Assembly (NCBI GenBank): GCA_032768795.1
Contig: CP136497.1
Coordinates: 2,501 to 66,500, forward strand
Direction of reading: 5' to 3'
From: Tremella fuciformis
Taxonomy: Eukaryota; Basidiomycota; Tremellomycetes; Tremellales; Tremellaceae
Length of the DNA stretch: 64,000 nucleotides
Shown: piece after piece, positions 20,811-30,634 of the stretch
Layout: every line of letters starts with the position of its first letter
How positions within the stretch are numbered: position 1 is the stretch's first letter
The notes under the pieces: generated by a model
Told to the model about the DNA's origin: nothing
What the model saw: the letters and a program-made list of their open reading frames with translations, nothing else
Databases searched by the model: none
Program-made: the position numbers and the translations under genes

Positions 20811-20868
20811 AAAGTGGGGTTGGGATCTCGGATTTGATGACTGGTATGGACCCGTCAAGACCGTGTAA
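20811..20868 (+). pseudogene. Displaced 3' end of the aldo/keto reductase last exon
   Basis: Immediately after the right LTR comes the second copy of the target duplication (AAAGT, 20811-20815), then codons for WGWDLGFDDWYGPVKTV and a stop at 20866-20868. This is a typical AKR C-terminus and continues the frame broken at 17402. The convergent Zn2Cys6 gene ends 25 bp further on, at 20893. Confidence 0.85.
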
Positions 20869-20892
20869 ACGATGCAACCGTTATGTCGTGTA

Positions 20893-23384
20893 TCAGTGCG
20901 GCTGAGTCTGAAGCAACCCTCTCAAGATTTCCCGATACTGTGCGGCTAGTCCCCATGATAGCGTCTCCAGCTGCCCAATAAAGTGTTGTAGAACGCCTTG
21001 TGATGTCAGACTTGTGGCGTCGCCCAGACCATGAATGAATACCCCTCCACCGTCCCTTATCCAAGCTTCAATTTGGGGCGTCTCCGCCCAGGAGATGGCC
21101 GCTGCCGGAGGACCTATGGCGATAGGATACTGCGAGAATTCAATGACCGCCCAAATACTGAGCGCTGCGTCGAAAGTCCACACAGCCTCGGGAGGTGTAC
21201 TGAGCTATGAGCGCCTTTATGGTCATTCCACTCACTCGAAGGTATATCTCTTTAGGAGGCAAGCAAGCATAGCGGAATGGGCAAACACGACCCTTGACGT
21301 GTACGGGTCCACATTGATCCACGTCTTCAAGACCTGTCTGGCTTCCAATTGACTATCCAATGTGCCAGATTTTCCCGCGGCGACTTTGAGCTTTTGTAAG
21401 AGACCCGGAAAGGCGAATTGCAGGCAGCAATGATGGTGTAGAGCGGAACACGATATCAGTAGCGGGGTTGCGGTCTTTGCGATATTCAGAGTGTGACCTG
21501 CGATGCGACTGAGCAGCCGCTGTGGATGACTGATGTCAGACCGAGTGTCGAGACTGCGAGGCGCAAGACAAAGTATAAGAGAGAAAACACTGACTGCTTG
21601 ACGAACGCGGGGAAACTCAGAACAAACGCCTCTTTACCGACTTGTGGCGGATGAATCATTTGCTGCGCCGCCGCGTCGATGCACATCCTTGGCCATCAGT
21701 CTGATTCACCAGCAATACACACTCACCGATACAAGGTGTAGGAGATAAGACTGTAACCAAAATCGTCCAGGGAAATCGGGGACATGCCAGTGGAAAGAAA
21801 GTCATCCAGAACCTGGAGAAAGGCACGATGCGAAGCCGAGTCACCGTTGCCTCTGTGCGGAGCACTAAGAGATGGAAAAGGCGCCGCCACCTCCACAATG
21901 AACAGTTGGGCTGGAACATTGAACAGGCAGGCGATCTGGCTATCGAGCATCTTCCGTGTGAGGCCAGTCCATTGTATATCAACTCACGTAGATTGCCCAT
22001 CCCAGACCAGCTCGACCTTGATCGTCCCTCTCGGCCTCTGCGAGCTCCTCCACTGACGGCATCGGCAGTCTGCCGTATAGCATCTCAACTGCTGACGTGC
22101 CAGGACGTAAGAGGTGCATCCGTCTCGTGGCTATCACTAAAGCGCCTCGTGACATTTCAGCTTGTAGAAAAGCCTTTTGCGAGCCCGAGAAGAACCCGCA
22201 GCAGGTTTGCAGCAGGTAGGCTTGGATGATGTTTACGTCGAACAGATATCTACGATCGCTTTCGAGCTGGACTGAGTGCAAGCCCCTTTGCTAATAAAAA
22301 CTCACGATGCAGACAACAGCTCTTCGGACCAGCTCGCTCAGCGCTTCCCCTAGGCCGCGCAGTCCCTCACGACTATACATTGCCCCAATTGCCGCCATGG
22401 ACAGCACTACCAGGGGCGGCATGATCTTGATGTCGAAAGCAGTCCTATTTATCACCGGTAGCCAATCTTGGAAATGTCGGTGATAGAAGTTGACGCAGGC
22501 GGAAAGAGTCTGGACCGAAGGAAAGTTGGTAGTATCGACCACAGGCCACAGTGCTTGATGTGAACGAGCGACTGTATCTAATAGTCTCTGTCGTGACTGC
22601 TCCGGAAGCCAGTCGACGGGGAAATGCGCTGAACTGGTGGACGCATTTTGTTGAGGGAGAGATATGTTCACATCGGATGAGCGTGGTTTGTCCACGTGAG
22701 GCTGCAAGTGTCAGTCGCACGGCCGGCGGAACCCTGTGCTCACCCAGTGGCTATCGGATGGTTGACCGTCCAGGATATCAGATGGCGCTCCGTATAGAGA
22801 TTCAGGCGACTGATCCAATCCCGGACTGGGCATTCCCCTCAATGGCTCTTCGAGCGGCCCCCAAAAATCCCAAGCGGGGGTATTGGGTGCGTTACTGTTG
22901 AGCACCTCAAATATGTTCGGATCCACTTCAGGCAGGATCGGCTCGAAGCGCTGTTCGGATGAGGGTCGGGTATTGAGCAGCGAGAACCAGTCGAACACTT
23001 CGCGATCAGGAAGTGGCAACGAGGTGGCAGAATCATGATGTGCCGTCGGCGGAGACGGGAAGAAGTGCATTCCAATTGAGGAACCGTCCAGGGCTCCAGT
23101 TGGATGCGCCAAGGAGTCTGCAGATATGGGCTCAATACCTGAAGGGGCCATGCGTGTGGGCGACCTTGCCCTTGCACCTCTCGTATCGCCCGCTGGGCTG
23201 CGGGAAGGGGATGGGCTCGAATATGTGCAGGGCCGCTGGATTTGTAGGCAGTGGGAGCAAGGCCCGGCCGAGGATCCGTCACATGCTACACGATCTTTCC
23301 GGCACGCGCGGCTGATGAAGGTCAGCTTGGCGCCTCGCGCAGTGGTGTCCAAGCTCACCAGGCCGCCTTTCGCGGTCGGCCCAT
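20893..23384 (-). CDS. Zn2Cys6 transcription factor with AT-hook-like start
   Basis: A first exon at 23384 reads MGRPRKAAC. A GTGAGC...CAG intron of about 47 nt then joins it to the next exon to give CRACRKDRVACDG...PCSHCLQIQRPC, a perfect Zn2Cys6 cluster (C-x2-C-x6-C...C-x2-C-x6-C). GRPRK directly before the cluster is an AT-hook core. A Ser/Pro-rich linker follows, then the fungal-specific TF domain from about 22700 down (LACVNFYHRHFQDWLPVINRTAF, LVVLSMAAIGAMYS, EALSELVRRAV, FDVNIIQAYLLQTC, GLGWAIYV), ending near REILRGLLQTQPH at 20893. Multiple short introns interrupt it. It is convergent with the aldo/keto reductase and closes the putative sugar-acid cluster; direct control of that cluster is inference. 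Confidence 0.85.
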
Positions 23385-23504
23385 AGCTGGTGGAGCAGCG
23401 CCATGCTGCCGGACCATATGACGGGACAAGACGTCGCTGCAGGGTCAGTGGGAGGCCCGAGAAACGGAAGCAGCGCACCTTCGGGCATATGATCGTCGGC
23501 ATAG

Positions 23505-24360
23505 TCTACATTCGTACATGCTCGGTCAGCGGAACAACATGTCGAGACGGAGTGACTAGGTAGATCGTGCAGGAAAGTGCGCGATAGGGCGTAGCTCGTT
23601 ATTTCAATTCTTTTTTAGCTCTGAATTTCTAATCAGGTATTCAAGTTATTGGTTCTCAGGCAATTTGGAAAACCTAATGCAATTCCTTGTTCTTTGGTTC
23701 CGTTAGACATGGGGGGGTGGGACACCCCCCCAAGACCCCCCCTTGCGCCTAGCGGCGCAGCCATCGCAGCCCTTACGGGTCAAGCATCCGGCAAAGCCGG
23801 ATGTACTGTAGAACATTGATTAGTTGCAAGCTAAAGCACTTCATCAAGAGATGCGCAAGTGCTTGTTGGGCATGCTAGGCTGATCAGATGATCATAGGCA
23901 TGCCAAGCTGGTCACAGGGGCTATGTCACAGCTGCCACCTGGCAAGCCTATTGCAGTCTTGTCAGACTTGCGCTATTGTAACCATTTTGGTGCAATGATA
24001 GGGCAGGGTATGGCAGTAGCTATGTAGGCGATTGGTTCTGCTACAGAGATCATTCCATGCATCAGCCTCATGCATAGATCTTTATTCTCTGATGAAAGGC
24101 AATTTGGCAAGGACACAATGCATATTAGGATTGTGCTGATGAAATCAGAATGGCCGGAATTTTCTTATTTAATTCCCCCATTTACCGTTTTCGTTCCAGG
24201 GACACCCGCAGAAATTCGCCCCGTAAGAGCTACGCTGATGATCGAGAGAGTTCTCGGAAGCAAATGTCGCATTACAGTCTCTTGAATAGAATCCGAACCC
24301 TGATTAATATTCTATTCAACTAACTGCAATACGTTCATCAAGGTTCACTCGAAGCGCCGA
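23505..24360. other. Non-coding AT-rich stretch with GC-rich hairpins
   Basis: No convincing gene. The composition is visibly AT-richer than the flanks. Between 23711 and 23803 lie consecutive perfect inverted repeats: GGGGGGGTG-GGA-CACCCCCCC (23711-23731), GCGCC-TAGC-GGCGC (23745-23758) and CATCCGGC-AAA-GCCGGATG (23785-23803), plus a CCC-TTAC-GGG between the last two. An ORF at 24070-24285 has no recognisable features. Confidence 0.6.
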
Positions 24361-24364
24361 TAAT

Positions 24365-24640
24365 CTACCTCGTCCTCACACCCTCTGGGTGAGCATTGCT
24401 GATCTTAGATCGGATCCCTCCCGCGCATGAGGGTGGCGGCCCTTCGACCGACTCCCTACGGCCTCGCATTGATGGTACGGTGTGCAAGTGGACGCCTGGC
24501 CGCTCGTCTGGAACGCTGGGCGGCGGCACTTGTGGGATGGGCTTAACCTCGCTAGAATGATTTATCGTATGGCTGAATGGCGGCAACGATTTCCGTCGCT
24601 CACATACGGGATTGTTGTAACCTCTTTCAACACTTCGGGA
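24365..24640 (-). pseudogene. Decayed carboxylesterase 3' fragment
   Basis: The end of a minus-strand ORF here (GVHLHTVPSMRGRRESVEG...EGVRTR-stop) matches the spliced C-terminus of the carboxylesterase at 30635-32814 ([19 protein letters not shown]...DGVKTR-stop). DNA similarity continues through the intron region to an AIQPYDKS box, where an in-frame TAG breaks this copy. Further upstream (to about 25600) I cannot recover the rest of the esterase, so this is a truncated, decayed relative. Confidence 0.6.
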
Positions 24641-25682
24641 TTCTCTCTCACCGTTTTGCTCCACGGGAGCGGACGGATCGCACCCGAAGGAGGCCATCCC
24701 GGGCTGCTTGGACGCATCGACGGGATCGACCGCTTGGAGGCCATTCTGCTCCCTGCCTCTTTCAATCAACATGCCGCTAAACATGTCGGGCACGTACACA
24801 CCGCTGTTGAGCGCCGCGAGACTTTGTCAGGTTGCTCTCCAGTTTGGCCCCGATTCACACGTGTGTGTGCATGCGCTACGTATGGTTTCATCGCGCTCAT
24901 CAAAGAAGGACATCATGGCGGGCTCGCCTTTCGGGCGGGAGCTGGTTACGGGGAGCGTTAGCGATCTGGCGGTCGTTGGGCATGAGATGGGGACCAAGAG
25001 GGGGGAGCTTCCGGGACTCCAGGACTCTCTATGTGTCAGTCTACCGCATCGAGGCAGTTCGCAGTCGTGTAGTCTTCTCCGCCCTGCAGACGGAATTCAT
25101 CGGAGCGGCGGTGTCGTAGCAGACGATCACTCGTCGGTCAGGTTTTGAGACACTTTGGTGGACCCACTGGAAGCGTTCGTCGACTGCGGCTCCCGTGGCG
25201 TAGGGCGTGGCGATGTGACCCTGCGCTGGGAGCTTTTGTTCCGGAACGTCAGGGTGATCTGCGTCCAGTTCCTAGTCGGGGTATTTGCACTCGCAGCAGC
25301 ATTCCACATACTGCGAGTTTTACTGTGATCCCTCTGTCATTCTCGGCCGCGCTTGACAGACGCTGCAAGGGTTCCTGTCCGCGGGGTGACGGCGGGCTAG
25401 CCCGCCGCAATGGACTATCTGCTGGGTCAGCGGCAAGATGACACATGTGCAGCCCACGCCTCGGCCCAGGGCTACAGTGCCAAGCGTCATCTCGATCACA
25501 TGATCCCTTCGGCCGACCACAATCTGATAAAGGGTGTCGGCCGGGCTGATTGACATGCTTCTGACCGAGAGCGGTAACTAGTAAGCTGGTATGCGGAGTC
25601 TTTGAAAAACTTTTCAGCGCTCCACTACTATAAGAGAACAGCGCATAGCGCCTCGTACAACCATTCATCCAAACTCAGAATT
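24641..25682. other. No confident gene; possible esterase remnants and transporter promoter
   Basis: Both strands have only short open frames without family motifs. A minus-strand frame at 25127-25309 ends in an acidic LTDE terminus but has no recognisable domain. The right part is the likely promoter of the siderophore-type transporter starting at 25683. Confidence 0.4.
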
Positions 25683-27659
25683 ATGAGCCAAGCCGATCAC
25701 CCCGCCCTGGAGGATCATGTCAAGGAGAGAGACGTGGAGGGAGGTGCCCCCAGTCTTGACACGCTCTCCGTCGAGTCGCAGCCTGCCGGTGTATCCCGCA
25801 TTGAAGCGTTCTACAAGGTGTACAATTCCCGCCCCAAGGTGTGGGCGTTCTGGATCGCGTTTGTGATATGGGCCTTCGCCATGGCTCTGAGCGCGGACAC
25901 GACCTATGTCTGTGAGTAACTCGCCGACATGACCCAGAGGGGTAGGCCATCGTGAAGCATTTCGCTCATACCAGACCTCGCCTTTGCAACGTCGTACTTT
26001 GACTCAAACTCGGTCCTCGCGACAATCGCCCTGCTGACCAGCATCATGAGCGGTGTCATCAATCCGTTCTGGGCGAAACTGGCCGACTTCACCGTCCGTC
26101 CGTGGTGCTTGGCCATCAGTCTCCTGTTCTATACCGTCGGATACGCTGCGAGTGCCGGGGCGGACAAGGTGGCGACACTTGCCGCGGGGCAGGTCCTGTA
26201 CACGATAGGTAGGTTGTCGAAGCGATGTGGACGTACGGCGCTGACGCCAGGCAACGCCGGTATCAACTTTCTACAAACACTCATTGTCGCGGATCTCACG
26301 TCGCTCCAGTGGAGGGGCGTCGTTAATGGTGCTCTGTCTCTGACGTACATCCCTTTCGCGTTCGTCGCCGCAGACATCACTAGCGGCATCGGACTGTCCA
26401 ACTGGCGATGGGGCGTGAGCTTCAGGTGTTTTGAGCCGACGACTGTTTGACTGATTGCAGTACGGAATGTTCTGTATTCTCATGCCGGCTTGTCTGGTCC
26501 CGATTCTGTACGCGCTGTTCTGGGCAGACATCAAGGCCAAGCAGCTGCACGGTGAGTCGACAACACATGGATACGACTGATCGCAGTGATCGACGAGAAA
26601 CACGCCTCGGTGGCACGGGACCTTGAGTTGAAGGGCGTTGATCGATCCATCGGCAGCCGCATTCTTCACGTCTTGGTGCTGATCGACGCTCTCGGCCTTT
26701 TGCTTCTCGGCTTTGCGTTCGCCATGTTCTTGTCGCCTCCCACGCTCGTCTACAACGCCACTGGCGGGTGGACCAACCCGTCCATGATTGCCATGATGAC
26801 CGTTGGCGGTGTCCTCTTTATCCTCTTTTGCGTGTGGGAGTGGCGCTTTGCCAAGCATCCGATCATGCCGAAGCGGATTCTCAACCGCACCTTCGTCATG
26901 TGCTTGATCATCGATTTCATGTACTACCTTGTGGGCTACCTCACGGACACGTACTGGGCCAGTTGGGTCTACGTGGTGCAAAACTACAGCGACAAAAACT
27001 ACACCTACATGAACGAGATCGAGACCGTCACGCTCTGCGCGTTCGGGATCGTCGCCGGGTATATCCAACGCTACACCCACCGCTACAAGTACCTCCAGGT
27101 GACCGGTCTCGCGCTTCGATGCCTGGGTTCCGGTATCAACTATTGGTCGTCCACCGGTCACACCAACACTGCCACGCTCTTCTTTGCAAAGTTCATCCTC
27201 TGCCTTGGCGGCTCATTCTCGGTCATCGGGTCCCAGGTCGCGTCGCAGGGATCGGTCAAGCACAAGGATGTCGCCATTGCCATTGCCATCTTGTCCTTGT
27301 GGACGTCGATCGGAGGCGCTATCGGTCAGGCCGTATCGGGGTCCATCTGGTCCAACCGTCTTCCGGCGCAATTGGCCATTTACGCGCCGTCGTTGAACGC
27401 GACCGAGATTGCCCTGGTCGCGAGTGACATCACCACGGCGCGGATTTCCGAGCCCCGGGACGGTATCATTAAGGCGTACAACGCGACGTACCAGAGGCTC
27501 TCGCTCATCGCTCTGATCCTCATCTTTATCCCCCTCGTCGCGTCCCTGTTTACGCGCAACTTTGTGCTGGATGACAGGCAGAACGCAGTGGAGGACACCA
27601 TCGTGGAGCCGAAGCTCGCCACTACCACTACTGCGGAGCAAGAGGAGGAGCGACACTGA
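25683..27659 (+). CDS. Siderophore-iron transporter, MFS (Sit/Arn/Mir-like)
   Basis: The start MSQADHPALEDH at 25683 leads into VYNSRPKVWAFWIAFVIWAFAMALSADTTY, the characteristic first segment of fungal siderophore:H+ symporters. Four short introns (near 25911, 26207, 26425 and 26550) join DLAFATSYFDSNSVLATIALLTSIMSGVINPFWAKLADFT, GNAGINFLQTLIVADLTSLQWRG and YGMFCILMPACLVPILYALFWADI to a long last exon. Landmarks there are PIMPKRILNRTFVMCLIIDFMYYL, YTDTYWASWVYVVQNYS-like loops and CLGGSFSVIGSQVASQGSVKHKDVAIAIA. The C-terminal loop YAPSLNATEIALVASDITTARISEP and tail fit the 14-TM family of roughly 580-610 residues. It would import ferric siderophores at the plasma membrane. The downstream monooxygenase runs in the same direction, 240 bp away. 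Confidence 0.9.
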
Positions 27660-27899
27660 TCCTTCAAAACCTAGACATGTCAATGCATATAATCAGCACT
27701 CGTCAGGAGTGATGTAAGAAGAGTGACTTTGGGTAGAATGGCTCGGATCTCGGGGTCGACGTCCTCTTCGGGGCAGTCAGATTCCGCCCGAGGAGGATGG
27801 CCAAAATCACGCCATTTTGCTGATCGATTGCGGAGTGTCGTTTCGTAGACACTGTGATGCATGCAGCATTGACCGTCTCTACAGGACGCACATCCCGAC

Positions 27900-29505
27900 A
27901 TGCGCTGGGTGCTGGTATGGAGTCCGCTGCTCGCGGCGCGGTTGCAATCGCCGTTTGAGAGCGATGAGCACTATGGTTTCCCCAGGGAGGTCAAAGACGT
28001 GGCGGTGATAGGCGCCGGAGTCTCGTGCGTGATGCTGCACAAGGAGCCTCTCTGATGACAGGGGATTGCTGGCGTACCAAGCGCTGGCTGAGACGGGTCG
28101 CTTCGAACGTATCCGCATATTCGAACGTGATTCGCATCCGGGGGGAAATTGGCACTACTCGGATGAGATTCCCGCATCGGTGCCGATTGCGAGGGGCAGG
28201 GATTCGGACTGGTGGAAGGCAGACTTCGATCCGTCTCCGCCAGAGACACTGCCGGCCCAATTTCGTTACGAATGGACCAAGGAATTGGAGGCGGAGAGAC
28301 GAGCACACAGACAGCCGAAACCTATCTGGAAGTCGCTCAAGGCGAATACACCTGCACCGCAGCAGGAGGTCGCGGGGTTCCCGTGGCCGCCGGGGGTGGA
28401 ATGGGCTTCGCCCCACTGGGATGTCCAGCGGTATCTCCGATCGTTCGCGTCGTGGCTCGGACTCAACTCAAACGATGAGGCCCCCGAAGTGTCGTACAAC
28501 ACGAGGGTGGAGACAATCACGGAGAATGGTCAGGGTTGGAAGCTCGTGCTGAGGAGATTAGTCGAGGAGAATGGGACCTTTGTGGAGGATTATTGGAGCG
28601 AGGTGAGCAACAGGCGCGGACGGTCTAACCCCAGGACTTTGATGCAGCTGTCATTGCCACCGGACGGTTTCAAGTGCCGCATATCCCTTCCATCCCCGGA
28701 TTGGAAGCGTGGCAGGGGCGCTTCCCGATTATCCATTCAAGACAGTATCGTTCGGCGGACGAACTAAGGGGGAAAGATGTAATCGTGGTTGGGGCATCGG
28801 CGAGTGCCACGGGGATATCGCTCGACATCAACAACGTCGTCAAGACGAGCTACTTATCCGTGCGAGAGCACAGTGAAGATCCTAGGGCCCCCGTGACTCG
28901 CGCAGCACACCTTGGAGCGGTCCCATCCAACACTACGATCATTGGCGAGATCAGACGGTTTCTCCCATTGGACAACTTGAGAGGTCGTGTTGAGCTGCTC
29001 AACGGGACCATCCTCAGTGTCGACGCGTTGATCTTTGGCACAGGGTATCGCTACGCCTTTCCGTTCCTGTCACAATTCCATGGCGACGGACTGGTGACCG
29101 ACGGCTCTCACGTCCAGTCTCTCTACTTGGACACGTTCTTCATCCCGCACCCTACACTGGCATTTCAAGGCTGTAAGTTGCGTAGGGAGACTGGCTGAAT
29201 CCAGTAAACGTCGGCATTCAGACTTTTACGTACGGGAGATACACCGCGGCGGCGATTGCCCGGGTGTGGTCGGGTCTGGCTAGGCTTCCGTCGCAGAACA
29301 AGCAATGGGAGTGGTACCGACGGACTGTCGAAGAGCGCGGGGGGCTGAAAAAGGGATATCAATGGTTGAACACCTCGGCCACTGCGCGTGAGTTTCATTG
29401 TCGACGGGGCTGACTGTAGGGTCTCTGCGGCACCTCGTGTCCTGGTTGAGCAGCGAGGCTTGTGTATTTGGAGGGGAGCTTCTCGAACTCCCCCCTGATG
29501 TGTAA
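27900..29505 (+). CDS. Flavin-containing (FMO-type) monooxygenase
   Basis: Exon 1 starts at 27900 and ends at VAVIGAGVS; a 37-nt intron joins GLLAYQALAETGRF, completing the GxGxxG FAD fingerprint. Further motifs are FERDSHPGGNWHYSD, PWPPGVEW, then after a second intron DFDAAVIATGRFQVPHIPSIPG (FMO signature region), VIVVGASASATGISLDI (NADPH-binding) and LIFGTGYRYAFPFL. Later exons give TYGRYTAAAIARVWSG and a tail. The stop at 29505 is one option; a further GTAAGT...CAG intron there would extend the protein by about 33 residues, to about 29639. Family members oxygenate soft nucleophiles or ketones with NADPH and O2. Motifs of siderophore ornithine N-monooxygenases are not evident, so the adjacency to the siderophore transporter is only suggestive. 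Confidence 0.85.
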
Positions 29506-29862
29506 GTGCCGTCGTCGAGTCGAGCTGACGTGAAGATCTCAGGTCATGCGCCTATGGATGCGAGCACGGCTGGGTCCGGACGCGCCGGACGTCGGAGGTA
29601 ACGATTTTTGGGCGAGGGACGACTGGTAGTCTAGACTAGAATCCATGTTCTTCCACCAACTCCTCGTCAATTTGTGTCCCACTGAGTATCTCCTGCGACG
29701 TAAGATGATACCGAGTGGTATGTATCCCTAGACGGACTACGTCGTCGCCAGGCAGCCACAGATGATAGGTGTTTGGATCAACTTGGAATCTAACAGCGAG
29801 AGGCCGCAGTTGGTCTGGTCAGTAAGGTTGATCGGGAGCTCCAGGGAACCAGCGAGTGACAA

Positions 29863-30510
29863 TCACGCCTCGTCGCTCCACGAGTTGAAAGCGCTGAGGC
29901 TCCTGAGCTGGCGATACATTACATCGCAGGCGGGGTCGATAATGTCTTTCGACTCGTTTTGCCCGTCGCCATCTGTCACGGGAATAGGCACGTTTGCCTT
30001 CTGGTCGGCTAGATTGGGAGACGAGGTCGCAGCTAGGTTGATCCCGGCGCCATCATCACACCCGCCCCCTCCTTCCTTGACATCTGCCCGCTCCACGTGC
30101 AACAAGACGCAGATGACCTTGTGGCCATCGGTGAGGGCGAGGGTGTTGGTCGAAGAAGCGCTCCGGCATATTGGTAGATTTGCAAAGTCTTGAGGAGTCT
30201 GGAGCTGGAGATCCAAGGTCTGAAGGCACGCGCACGGCTACTCAGGAGTTATTGATCTCAAAGCTGAGGACCCATCTCTGAAGGTTGAAGTCTGGTCGGG
30301 TAGTAATGGCCGACTGGTCTGCATCGAATATTCCGATTTCTCAAATTGATCCCAAACGATACGCATGGTGCCTGGCGCCGCAAAGCAGAATGTAGGCTTG
30401 CTAGACACAGCCTCCATCATTCCGGGCGAAGCACGGTTAACGGTGAGAGGGGGGTCGAACTGACAGCGTGCCTGGCGTGAAAGCAAGGAGGTGGTAGGCT
30501 TGCGAGGCAA
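29863..30510 (-). CDS. Hypothetical protein, tentative
   Basis: Two minus-strand open frames (30238-30510 and 29863-30216) are closely spaced and could be exons of one gene. The second has protein-like composition (LALTDGHKVICVLLHVERADV, then an acidic Gly-rich segment). Joining them needs an intron of only about 22 nt or an unrecognised splice. No family is recognised. A plus-strand frame at 29762-30193 overlaps and is less convincing. Confidence 0.3.
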
Positions 30511-30634
30511 TCCAAAGGATAGGCATCCGAGGTCAAGTCAAGTGCGACGCCCGTAAGACGGCGTGTCAGCGACGTTACATTTACTTACCTAGTAACATGC
30601 TGCTGAAAGGAGCTTCCGGCGTGATAGCGACGTT

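Noticed and set aside
16213..21183. Similar MWTFDAAL peptides at 16266 (minus) and 21183 (minus)
   Set aside because: The similarity covers only about eight codons; the first lies in a promoter and the second in the regulator's last exon, so it is probably chance.
23785..23830. Helitron 3' end (hairpin before terminus)
   Set aside because: The hairpin is good, but the following bases do not give the CTRR end and no Rep/helicase or matching 5' TC end is seen.
26271..27161. 296-codon minus-strand ORF
   Set aside because: Antisense shadow of the long last exon of the siderophore-type transporter; low-complexity His/Glu-rich composition with no family match.
27900..29505. Siderophore ornithine N-monooxygenase
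   Set aside because: Motifs fit the general FMO group; no ornithine-monooxygenase-specific features were seen, so adjacency to the siderophore transporter is not enough.
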